Part shown: piece by piece, positions 52,401-60,822 of the stretch
Layout: each line of letters begins with the position of its first letter
Numbering within the stretch: position 1 is the first letter of the stretch
NCBI GenBank assembly: GCA_023333565.1
Contig: JAJKFH010001166.1
Span: 26,045-90,044, forward strand
Source of the DNA: Puffinus mauretanicus
Lineage: Eukaryota > Chordata > Aves > Procellariiformes > Procellariidae
Reading direction: 5' to 3'
Length of the DNA stretch: 64,000 nucleotides
Notes under the pieces: model-generated
Database searches by the model: none
What the model was told of the DNA's origin: nothing
The model's input: the letters and a program-made list of their open reading frames with translations, nothing else
Translations under genes and position numbers: made by a program

Positions 52401-55400
52401 CCCCGTTGGCTCTTCTGATTATGTTCCCTCCCATCTTGTGTACCTAGCTCAGTCAATAGGCATGGGAGCTGTCCTTGGACTAGGAGGGCACTTAGCAACA
52501 ACTGAAAACATCATCAACAATCTCCTCATACTAAATCCAAAACACAGCACTAGGAAGAAATTTAACCCTATCCCAGCCGAAACCAGGACATATATGAAGA
52601 TGAACGTGGCATTGTTACTAGCATAATTGTAAGTGCAGTGCTTGAGAATATTAAAGAGTATTTCCAGTCTTTTGAGGCCTGCATTTATTTTGTCAAATAT
52701 TCTTTCAGGAAGCACTTTTAATGAAGTAGGTGATATTATGGGCACTGCTAACTTAAATTGAAAGTTGGTTATGTCTCTACTAAAAATTTAGATACCTTTT
52801 ACTGATTTGTTAAACATATTTAACTGATTATTCTCCTGTGCTAGGAGAAATCTTGTTATATGAACATGCTTATTATGGTTCTGCTCAGGGAAAAGAACAG
52901 AAGTAACTTTTTCAGGTAACATGTAGTTTTGCTAGTGTAAGCTGTGCATATCAGGAGACCTTTGTTCAATGATTCCGGTAACAGACTAGATAGTAAGGGA
53001 ATCTTCTCAGTGCAACGCATGTGACTTTTAGCCCTAGTTTTCAAGACGTTTATGGCCTCGATATCACCAGCTGTCTGAGGAAATGTGTACTGTAAGTATG
53101 TGTTCCTGCCAGGTTTTCTGGAATGCTGCCATGGAAAACTCAACAAAAATCAATTTTTCGACACAATAGTACAGTCTTCGTTTTTTATAGTTTTTTATAA
53201 ACAGCAAATCAATATATTCTTCAAGTGTTTTTTGTTGGAGAATATTACACTTATTTTACATCAGGAGAATGTTAGACTTAGAAATAAGGTATCAGAATGA
53301 CAGGTCACATTTTAGACTCCATGCAAGATTTGAAAACAAATGTAGCTTTAATACTAAATTTGCCTTTTGCCGTCCTAGGTAGATGTATTTTATACCTGTT
53401 TACAGAGTATTTAAGAGATTATTATCTGAACATACAGTGGGATATTTTTGTTCCCATATATTGTGTTTGGAAATAATGTATGTTTTGTTCTGAACTTAAT
53501 TTTTATTTTAATAATTTTCTAAGTAAAAAAAAAAAAACACAACTAAAACTTAAAAAATTGTGTTAGTAAGTACAAAATTTTAAATGTGAAATTGTGTTTT
53601 ATTCAAAGATCTTTCTCTTCTAAATCATTTTAGTGATTTGACATTAATAATAAAATTTAATGGATTCTTTCTGGACATCAATTTTTGAAAGAATTTAAGA
53701 AGTTGAGGGTGGCATCTGGTGTGATACTTCAGAACTGAAATCAGGGTGAATCTTTATTATAGGTTCCTCTTGAGACTTCTGAAAATTTCCTTTGTCATCT
53801 ATTCTTACGATTACATTAAAAAAAATTCTATCCTTCATATGGTTTGAATTAATAAACCTCAATCTACCATACATTTTACTAGAAATCTAGATTAAAAAAC
53901 CCCCAAACTTCCACTCTGTGGTGTTTAGGTTTTTAATGGACTAACTCACATTTAAGAAAAATGTTTTCTTCTATGTGCTATCTAAACAAAAACCAAAAAT
54001 AATGGACGAAGAGAAGACAGGAGAAGCCTTCCAGTGCAAATTTAAGTAGAAAATGCTTGTATTTGGAAAAAAATTAATACTAACAAGTGGTGACTATAAC
54101 AATTTGTCATCTGTAGTATTTTTATTTTGATGATGCATCTGAAACTTGACTTAATGTCTCATTAAACTTGAGGATTCATTAATGTCTTCTGGATTTTTAA
54201 ATTATTTCTATAGATAAGGTGGTTTTATTCCTGAATGTAGGTTTGTCGTAGCCTTAATTTAAAAAGTTTTATGTAAATGCCTATTTTTTTGAAAACGAGC
54301 TCATTTAAACCTCTCTTTATACCTTTTTAAAATCCTGTTTCGATTTACTGTTAAAAAACCTAACAGATAGGTTCTGATTTTTATTTTTTATAAAAAACTT
54401 TAAGTCTTTCACAAGTCAAATGCAATATTTGTAAAATATTTAATGAAACTGGTACTAGCTTCATTACTCCTGTTGTATCTTTCACTTTTTTATGAGGTTT
54501 TATTGTCGCTTTTGTGTGAAAAATGTATTTTTAACTTCAGATCAACTTGAAATCAGGTAGGAATGTTATTGGTATGTTCATTAATCTTATTTACAATTAA
54601 TTACAATTACTTTCTATCTTCATTTTACAGATGGAATACCTCAGGTTTACTATTTTGGCCCATGTGGCAAATATAATGCTATGGTGCTAGAACTACTTGG
54701 ACCTAGTCTGGAAGATTTATTTGACTTGTGTGGTAGGACATTTTCTCTTAAAACCGTTCTTATGATAGCCATACAGTTGGTAAGTAGAATAGATCTTAAT
54801 TTGAGTGTTCATTAGCATAACTAAGTCCATCTTCAATAGATTAAATGCTTATTTCACTTAAGAGATTTGCACTTCCCATGTTTTAAATTGGGTTGGTGGC
54901 TTCTAAAGAACCTGTAATACAGTTTTATCAGGAAGACTGTCTTATGTCACTTTCATTTTCTTTGTTCTAGTTTCTCAAAAATCATTGCATGAATGTAGTT
55001 TCATTGTGTCTTCTGAGTTCTCATAATCACAACCTGAAATCATGAATTTTAGTTTGACATACTCAATTAAAAAGAAAACATTCATGAAATAAAAATAATT
55101 TTAATCCATGAAAGCAGTTGGATGATGGGACTCCTAAATAGCATAAATATTTTTACTGGGCATTCTCAGAAAGAAGGAAAGCAAACAAACAAAAAATCCC
55201 CCAAACCCTTCCAGAAATACAAAAATAGCACAAAATTATTCAATGAAGGATTTTTCCCTTTTTTGAAGATTTCCTCATTTGGTTCCCACCTGAGGGTGGG
55301 TGGAAATGGAAAGAGAGAGAAAGAAAAATAAGGCTTTGCATGTATGTAATATGTATGTATGTAGTAATATTTTTACCCATGAAGGGTAGAAATAGCTGTT

Positions 55401-56278
55401 TAAAACACGACTGTAATTGAGTAACAGGCCTGCAACTATAGACCCATAGAAATGTTCAGCTTATTTGCAGCCAAAATGACAAAGTTCAATTTTTTTTTTT
55501 AAAATGCTCAAATCATCACAGATCCAAAGATCATCTTTATTTAATACTTGCTGTTCCTTTCTAAAGATCTACATTTTGTTAGAAAGTGATCCAGCTAGAA
55601 TGGAGGTTCTATGCATGTTGGTGTACTTTCAGTGCTTCTCTCATTTATACTTTAATATGTAATAGATCTACATGGAACTTTGCTGCTCATTGCTTGATGA
55701 CATCATTTCTGATTATAGTTTTAATGTGCACAAAACATACTTGGTGCCAGCTTAACTTCTTTAGGAAGTTAACTTCTGTTATATACTGATTCATGTCTAA
55801 TATCCAGTGTGAAAGTTTCCAGTATGCAATGTGGTGTATCTACTTAGAGCATGTGTACAATTTTCATTGGCTTTAACTGGGGCATACCTTGTTAAGAGCA
55901 ATAGCCCTTTGGTTTTAAGGCGGTAGAAGGGGTGATTTCCTCTAAATGTAAAGTCAATGTAAGATATTTAGCTTCTACCACAATTTGAAGTGGCAACTTG
56001 AAGCTTAAACTAAACTTTCTGTCATTTTTTCCTTTTATTAAAGATTTCCCGTATGGAATATGTCCATTCAAAGAACTTGATATACAGAGATGTAAAACCT
56101 GAGAACTTCTTAATAGGACGACCTGGAAAAAAAACCCAGCAAATTATTCATATTATAGATTTTGGTTTGGCAAAGGAGTATATAGATCCAGAAACAAAGA
56201 AGCACATACCATATCGAGAACACAAGAGCCTTACAGGAACAGCTAGATACATGAGTATAAATACACATTTAGGAAAAG
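25314..56278 (+). CDS. CSNK1G3: Casein kinase 1 gamma 3, 5' coding half (five exons)
   Basis: This encodes a membrane-associated Ser/Thr kinase of the CK1 gamma group, known to phosphorylate LRP6 in Wnt signalling and to act in membrane trafficking. Join: 25314-25491, 29343-29383, 37689-37758, 54631-54779, 56044-56278. That gives 224 codons plus one base; the human protein is about 447 residues, so the C-terminal half is off the window. Visible motifs are the glycine loop GCGNFG (50-55), lysine K72 in MAIK, helix-C Glu E86, catalytic YRDVKPEN (160-167), DFG (185-187) and the CK1-specific SIN (217-219). The N-terminus [20 protein letters not shown] matches CSNK1G3 rather than G1 or G2. The ATG at 25314 has a strong context (GGCATGG) and an in-frame stop upstream at 25272. 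Compared with human as I recall it, V69M and D131G are notable. All splice sites are intact. Confidence 0.95.
25492..29342 (+). other. CSNK1G3 intron 2
   Basis: This is non-coding. A 20-bp direct repeat (ATGTTTTTAATATAGTGCTT) occurs at 26546-26565 and 26607-26626. No mobile element or RNA gene is recognised. Confidence 0.65.
29343..29383 (+). CDS. CSNK1G3: CSNK1G3 exon 3, 41 bp, residues 60-73
   Basis: The acceptor is TTCTTTTTTCAAG and the donor is CTG|GTAAGTT. It encodes [14 protein letters not shown], with the ATP-binding lysine K72. The residue three before this lysine is Met (ATG), where human has Val (GTG). Confidence 0.95.
29384..33892 (+). other. CSNK1G3 intron 3, before the ERV
   Basis: This is non-coding AT-rich sequence in which I see no gene, RNA or mobile element. 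It ends at the 5-mer GCCTC that flanks the provirus. Confidence 0.6.
34114..34570. repeat. Degenerate ~50-bp repeats inside provirus
   Basis: About nine units of roughly 50 bp (range about 42-68) each begin with a variant of GTACCTGCTCC...CATGG and include a GCCACAG-like segment. Starts are near 34115, 34165, 34207, 34256, 34307, 34374, 34423, 34473 and 34519. They are much more diverged than the 21-kb array. Confidence 0.65.
34874..34890 (-). other. Retroviral primer binding site, tRNA-Lys
   Basis: On the + strand, TTCGAGCCCCAC and GTTGG(..)TGCCA match the 3' end of lysine tRNA (CTT), with one base missing and one changed near the 3' terminus. It lies 8 nt from the LTR, as in the 52-kb copy. 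Confidence 0.82.
35475..37688 (+). other. CSNK1G3 intron 3, after the ERV
   Basis: This is non-coding. It has a poly-T run near 37171-37186. A 104-codon minus-strand open frame (36426-36740) has no recognised product. No mobile element is recognised with confidence. Confidence 0.55.
37689..37758 (+). CDS. CSNK1G3: CSNK1G3 exon 4, 70 bp, residues 74-96
   Basis: The acceptor is TTTTTAAATCAG and the donor is GGAG|GTAAAA (phase 1). It encodes [20 protein letters not shown] plus GSG, with the helix-C glutamate E86 that pairs with K72. Confidence 0.95.
37759..42473 (+). other. CSNK1G3 intron 4, first part
   Basis: This is non-coding. It holds a perfect hairpin (38301-38322), a poly-T run (about 38621-38634) and a short ATT microsatellite (about 41280-41298). 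No mobile element is recognised. Confidence 0.6.
38301..38322. repeat. Perfect hairpin, 9-bp GC-rich stem
   Basis: GGTCCCCTC and GAGGGGACC flank the loop ATAA. The stem is GC-rich within an AT-rich intron. It is too short to be a miRNA precursor. Confidence 0.85.
42474..42549 (-). mobile_element. LTR terminal fragment, ERV family A
   Basis: These 76 bp are identical to the end of the LTR at 52515-52590, ending CCAGGACA. The rest of the LTR is missing on the left. It shares with the 52-kb LTR a deletion (GCACTAGGAAG where other copies have GCACTATACTAGCTACTAGGAAG). Confidence 0.93.
42550..47070 (+). other. CSNK1G3 intron 4, second part
   Basis: This is non-coding. It contains a short TG run (about 43966-43979) and poly-T runs near 44097-44110 and 45058-45080. 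No mobile element is recognised. Confidence 0.6.
47071..47823 (-). mobile_element. Truncated LTR, ERV family B
   Basis: This GC-rich block is homologous in reverse orientation to the 20.6-21.5 kb LTR. On the minus strand it begins near 47823 (TGGGTTTGCGTGG), runs through a U3-like segment and a few degenerate 42-bp-type units (about 47390-47500), then 'cacgctggagcag' type repeats, and stops near 47071. The R/U5 tail with its poly(A) region is missing. The 221- and 165-codon plus-strand frames here are low-complexity translations of this LTR. Confidence 0.75.
47824..51233 (+). other. CSNK1G3 intron 4, third part
   Basis: This is non-coding AT-rich sequence. I see no gene, RNA or mobile element. 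It ends just before the TATATGAAGA repeat that flanks the next provirus. Confidence 0.6.
51210..51677 (-). pseudogene. Gag-like N-terminal fragment, Thr/Pro/Ala-rich
   Basis: This minus-strand frame of 155 codons runs from the provirus leader into flanking DNA, where it stops. Its C-terminal part is rich in Thr, Pro and Ala with repeated TQTP/ATP motifs, followed by EPEDQP. Position downstream of a primer site suggests the start of gag, but no matrix, capsid or zinc-knuckle motif is present. About the last ten codons are host sequence. It is broken by the 3' truncation and is in frame with the 51693-51920 segment, separated by one TAG. Confidence 0.45.
51693..51920 (-). pseudogene. Provirus leader frame with hydrophobic segments
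   Basis: This 75-codon frame between the primer site and the gag-like frame is very rich in Ile, Leu, Val, Phe and Tyr, with one or two possible membrane-spanning stretches (residues about 5-40 and 40-50). It ends at TAG (51693-51695) and the next frame continues in the same phase. It may be the start of an extended leader-gag product or a chance frame in the leader. Confidence 0.35.
52071..52088 (-). other. Retroviral primer binding site, tRNA-Lys
   Basis: On the minus strand TGGCGCCCAATGTGGGTC matches the complement of the 3' end of lysine tRNA (CTT) with two mismatches in 18. It lies 8 nt inside the LTR. This fixes the element's orientation and places it with lysine-primed (ERVK-like) viruses. 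Confidence 0.9.
52379..52386. promoter_or_regulatory. Perfect CRE (TGACGTCA) in LTR
   Basis: It occupies the same place in the LTR as at 8639 and 63956, just upstream of the minus-strand TATA-like box. Confidence 0.6.
52601..54630 (+). other. CSNK1G3 intron 4, last part
   Basis: This is non-coding and very AT-rich. A poly-A run lies at about 53525-53537. It ends in the acceptor CTATCTTCATTTTACAG. Confidence 0.65.
54631..54779 (+). CDS. CSNK1G3: CSNK1G3 exon 5, 149 bp, residues 97-146
   Basis: The acceptor is TTCATTTTACAG and the donor is TTG|GTAAGTA (phase 0). It encodes the rest of the N-lobe, the hinge ([12 protein letters not shown]) and the following helix. Residue 131 is Gly (GGT), where human has Asp (GAT). 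Confidence 0.95.
54780..56043 (+). other. CSNK1G3 intron 5
   Basis: This is non-coding, with a short TATG-like microsatellite (about 55340-55365) and poly-T near 55490-55500. No mobile element is recognised. Confidence 0.65.
56044..56278 (+). CDS. CSNK1G3: CSNK1G3 exon 6, 235 bp, residues 147-224
   Basis: The acceptor is TTTTCCTTTTATTAAAG and the donor is AAAG|GTACGT (phase 1). It encodes the catalytic core: YRDVKPENF with D162, K164 and N167, DFG at 185-187, the CK1 nuclear-localisation-like TKKH segment, and [12 protein letters not shown]. The next exon should begin in phase 1 with the EQSRRDDLE block, which I do not find before 64000. Confidence 0.96.
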
Positions 56279-57200
56279 GTACGTGTGCTTTTTAAGTGCA
56301 GAAACAAGAATTCAACACCTGTCATTTGTCTGAAATCATCTTGTTTTCACGTTGTACTTTTTCTCAGTCTGTATTCGTTAAGAACTACAAGTTTTGTGCA
56401 CTGTGCAAGATTGGTTTGTCCTTATGGAAATACTGTTTATGGGAATAAGGTTCTCTGGGTCTTTAATCATCACGGTCATGTCTCATCTAACAAAAACAAC
56501 GTAATTATTTGCTATCTATAAAAGAAAGATGAGGTGTATCTTTTTGTATCATAACATCCTCACGTTAGAAGTATACCATGGCTGGGTGAGGTGGGCAGGA
56601 AGTAGGTATGCTTATTAAAGATATCAAAGTGAATAAGTTGCAACAACATAGGTTTTCAATGCTACTGTGACAGTTTTTTAATCTCTTTGAAATGTAGTGG
56701 AATAAAAGCAGCTTATATTTGATGCTGATTTCTTGATTTTTTTTTTTAATGCTTATACTGTTATTGAAGCTTTGCAGAGTAGTTAAAGGTTATGCGAGTG
56801 TTGTAAATATGATGAGCTAAAGAAATGACAGGATATATATAGAGAGGTAAGTTGTTACTATTGAATGAATAAATTTAGCTGGAAGAAGGTGTGTGAGCAC
56901 TCAAAGTGGTCTTTGCTTATTCCAGTTGTATAGAGGTTTTCTAGTGAAAACAGGTTTGACACCTTTGAATTTGTGTAAATCAGTTGCATATCATTGCATG
57001 GTAGTCACTAATTAGGTTACTCTTTGAATTGGTCACAAAAAGTGTTGCACAGTACTTACAGTTCAAAGGTACTTCATGTTAATATGGCAAATGAGAAACC
57101 ATTCACATTTTCCAGATAGTAATGAGCTGTTTTATCAATAAAAACAGACCATAGTAGCTTGTGGTTAGCAGCCGTAGCTGATGAAATGATGTTAGCAAGG
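56279..57200 (+). other. CSNK1G3 intron 6, first part
   Basis: This is non-coding, with a poly-T run near 56737-56748. No gene or RNA is recognised. Confidence 0.6.
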
Positions 57201-57668
57201 AGAATCATAGACTCATTTAGGTTGGAAAAGACCCTTAAGATCATAGAGTCCAACTGTTAACCTAACACTGCCAACTCCACCACTACACCATGTCCCTAAA
57301 CACATCTACGTATCTTTTAAATACCTCCAGAGATGGTGACTCAACCACTTCACCAGGCAGCCTGTTCCAGGGCTTGGTAACCCTTTCAGTGAAGAAATTT
57401 TTCCTAGTATCTAATCTAAACCTCCCCTAGTGAAACTTCAGGCTGTTTCTTCTCGTCCTATCACTTGCTACTTAGGAGAAGAGACTGACACCCACCTCGC
57501 TACAACCTCCTTTCAGGTAGTTGTAGAGTGCGATGAGGTCTCCCCTGAGCCTCCTTTTCTCCAGGCTAAATAACCCCAGTTCCCTCAGCCGCTCCGTGTA
57601 AGACTTGTTCTCCAGACCCTTCACCAGCTTCATTGCCCTTCTCTGGACATGCTCCAGCACCTCAAATG
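57201..57668 (-). mobile_element. CR1 LINE 3' end
   Basis: This 5'-truncated CR1 lies on the minus strand; the + strand starts with AGAATCATAGAC, the reverse complement of the CR1 tail, followed by TTAGGTTGGAAAAGACC. The minus-strand frame 57660-57472 encodes the familiar end of CR1 ORF2 ([16 protein letters not shown] then [20 protein letters not shown]). It is moderately conserved, with an intact 62-codon stretch. Confidence 0.95.
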
Positions 57669-60650
57669 TAGTTCAATTTAATGTATTTTTTATAATAAAG
57701 TCGTCATAGATTTCCTTTAAGGGATAATAATTAGGCATGAGTGTTCAGCTGTTACCTTGTCTATGGGCAATTTGTTTTACTTAATCATTATGAAGCTTTT
57801 CTGCCTATTTCTGCTTTTCTCTTGGTGCCTGCTTTAGTCTCAAAATAAATCAGGATGTAAGACCTGTCTAACTTTCTTGACTACTAAACTGGCTTCAGAT
57901 ATGCCTTTTCTATGAAAATATAGAGAAAGAATATATACAATTACTGTTACTGTTGCATTCTATGGCAAATGTAGATCTGTGTTTACAAGATGTCATTCAG
58001 CAGCACTTCGGGACAGCAAACTTGGGAAATTTGCAGCATCTCCAGGCAAGGTAAAGAATGTGGAGCTTTTTCAAATTAAACAAAACCTGCAAATCTTTAA
58101 AACAGATAGGAGGAAGACTTAAGCAGGTACATTTAACTGATGATGAAAAGAAGATGTTTTTCTGTGTTGACGTTTCAAAAGGGTATTGATTTCACATGGC
58201 CAAACGTTACTTTATAATTTAAAATCAGTTTTGAATTGTATTTCACCTGACTTGCATCTCTGCATCCTCTGGCTTCTTTGTTTCTTCACAAGCAAAGCTG
58301 AAGGATTTAATTTCATTATGTGCAAACCTATTCTGCCAGTCATTCCAGATTTTGGCATGAGTTGATCTTGTTTTCTCCACACAGATTCCTAAAACAACCT
58401 CAGATTTCTCCATTAAGTAGGGAGAAAAAAGCAGATGTAACTATGGCTATGTTATGTTATGACTATGTATCCATATGTAAGATTAACAGTGCATATAAGG
58501 TCCCCAGATTATTAGAAGCATATGGTCAGAAATCACTGAATCAGAGAATTGCTGAAAGGCGATCCCAGTCATTTGACGAGTTATATTTGGGTACTGTACA
58601 CCTAAATTTAAATAAATTTTTACATATTCACACTCTGCATATTTTTTTAGAAAAATGGAAAAAGTGCTGTTTAATATGTAACTGTCTTGCTTTTATATAA
58701 TACCTGATTTTGGAGGCAGCCTTTTGAATTGCTTTAAAATCTCATTGGCAGTCCCACATCCTGGAAACATCTTCACAAGGTGGCTGCCTTCCTTACATGC
58801 ATGCTTTTAGGGGGAAGTTCTGAAAATAAGACAAAATAATAATTGCTTCCCTTTTTAAAGGTGGGAGATTGGGCTCTTGTGCTTGTCTCTTCAGTTTTTT
58901 GGAATTGCTTCTGTAGAAAGTATAGAATTAATTAAAGTAAATAAGGGATATTTGAGGTAGTTTCTGCTATATATATGAAGCACCAGAGAAATTCTTTGGA
59001 CTTACGCATCAGGAATGCACAAATTTAACAATATTGTTTGTTAAAGAAACACATGTAATATCTAGAATATAACCAAGTCTTGTGAAAAGCAATTGAGACT
59101 CTTGGCTCTGTGAGCATCCTGGAATACAGCTTGCTTGGCTAAGCTTAGTAAGTGGGTTTATATGTAACAGAGCAGCTGTGAAACAGTTACCCAGTTTGCT
59201 TTTCTTTTTTTAAGGCTAAAGCTTTTGTACATAAAGAAGTTAATCAACATACAAAGTTTAACTGTCATCTTGTAGTTAAACAGATGAAATGAAACAGATG
59301 AGAAATGTCTTCCTTTTGCTGGCAAGTTGAGTCTTGGTAGTTGGAGGGAGTTGTTTTTTTTTGTTACCGTTCTTACAGACTTCCTTTTCTGATAATATAA
59401 ACAAATTCTGGAAGCATCCTTCCTTCAAATAAGCAATTTGTGAACAAGGTTGACATGGACAAAAGAGCTGAGGAGTAGAAGGGCCTAAGTTTTGAACTTT
59501 GACTTAAGTACTTAAATAAGCCCTGGTTTCCATATTTAGATTCCAAGACATTCTGTCCTTCTCCAGAACTTTTTCAATACCTGAAGTATGTCAGTGTCTT
59601 CATATACTTTTCTGCTCAGCTCTTCACTGATAAGCAAGATTTTTTTAAGCAAAAATAATCTTTATAAAATAATATGAATAGTGATTCCTTTGAATGATAT
59701 ACTAATGTGGACTTCTGCATAGTGTTTGCAAAGCAAGGAAGTTAAAAATGCAAAGTATCATAGTTGTAGTTCATATCTTTAAAAATTGTGTATTAGTATT
59801 CATTCTAAATAGTTTATTCTCTCTGTTTAAGTAGAATACAGTGATAAAAAGTTTAAGAGTTTCAAGGTTTTTAATAAATTGATGAAAGTAAATTTTACAA
59901 GAAATTGTGTAGCAGTTTACTGTAGGTTCCAGATTAAAACATATAGCTTGCAGTGCGATAACAAATTAAAAGTTGGGCCACTGAAGGTGGTGCTTACTTG
60001 TAGAAGGAAAGAATGATGATTGGTAGTAGTTGTCATGGAAAGGAAGACCAAATGGATAATGAAGAAAATTATGAACAACTACAGGTTTCAGCATTAGGTA
60101 TTAAAGCTAATAAACATTTCAGTTTATTGAAATCTAAACTGCACTAAAAACCTGTTATGTTTCAGCGGTTGATTCACAAAGTGTTCTGTTATCTCTACCA
60201 CAGGGCTGCAATTTCGGGGTGTAAGGGGAAGGCCAAAGTCTATGTCAGTCATCTGATACTCATCTTCCACAGTCAGTGACCAACAGCCTCCAAGGGTTGA
60301 TTTTGTTAGATACTGGCTACTTCAGAGCTGACAGCTATCTTTGCTTTCAACTTTCTACCCACGTGTTTTCATGTGGAAGGGGGAAGGGAGGTGAGGGAAT
60401 CTCTCCTTATTTGAACTGATACTTTAGAGCATCAGGATATTATTCCGTTTTGTGCATCTTCAACTGCTGGTTTGAGTCTCAGAAAATGTCTCAAAATTAG
60501 AAGGTACTGGTTATATATTTCAGTAGTGGACAGTTTAAATATCAACATCCCTATTTGTCTTAGCATCATGGCCACTGTGGTTCCTTTCCTCATTACAGAA
60601 GTGTCTGGTGACCCTTGGCAAGTAAAGAAAGACTCCAGTAGTGGACTGCT
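57669..60650 (+). other. CSNK1G3 intron 6, second part
   Basis: This is non-coding. A 126-codon open frame at 58320-58700 contains an exon-like piece (58509-58591), but it does not fit CSNK1G3 in phase. No other structure is seen. Confidence 0.5.
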
Positions 60651-60822
60651 AATCGCAGAATGGTTGAGGTTGGCAGGGACCTCTGGAGGTGTCATCTTGT
60701 TCAACCTCCCTGCCCAAGCAAGGCCACTTAAGAGCTGATTGTTCAGGACCGTGTCCAGATGGCTTTTGAATATCTCTGAGGAGGGAGACTCCACAACCTC
60801 TTTGGGCAACCTGCGCCAGTAA
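60651..60822 (-). mobile_element. CR1 LINE 3' end, second copy
   Basis: The + strand reads AATCGCAGAATGGTTGAGGT, a standard CR1 tail in reverse. The minus-strand frame 60842-60432 encodes a CR1 ORF2 C-terminus (WRRLPKEVVESPSSEIFKSH). It belongs to a different subfamily from the 57.2-kb copy and is cut off near 60822. Confidence 0.92.

Larger units (their letters stand above)
51234..52600 (-). mobile_element. 3'-truncated provirus, ERV family A
   Basis: On the minus strand this has a full 5' LTR (52590-52097, 494 bp), an 8-nt spacer, a lysine-tRNA primer site (52088-52071), about 380 bp of leader and an open-frame region to about 51245, then host DNA. Everything 3' of the gag-like start is missing, including the 3' LTR. 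The same 10-mer TATATGAAGA flanks the element (51234-51243 and 52591-52600). The LTR has a perfect CRE (52379-52386), a TATATGA box and ATTAAA. Both annotated ends include the flanking 10-mers. Confidence 0.87.

Noticed and set aside
58509..58591. Exon-like 83-bp segment with CCCCAG acceptor and G|GTACTG donor
   Set aside because: Joined in phase 1 to the preceding CSNK1G3 exon it gives an immediate stop, and its peptide does not match CK1 gamma; probably chance.
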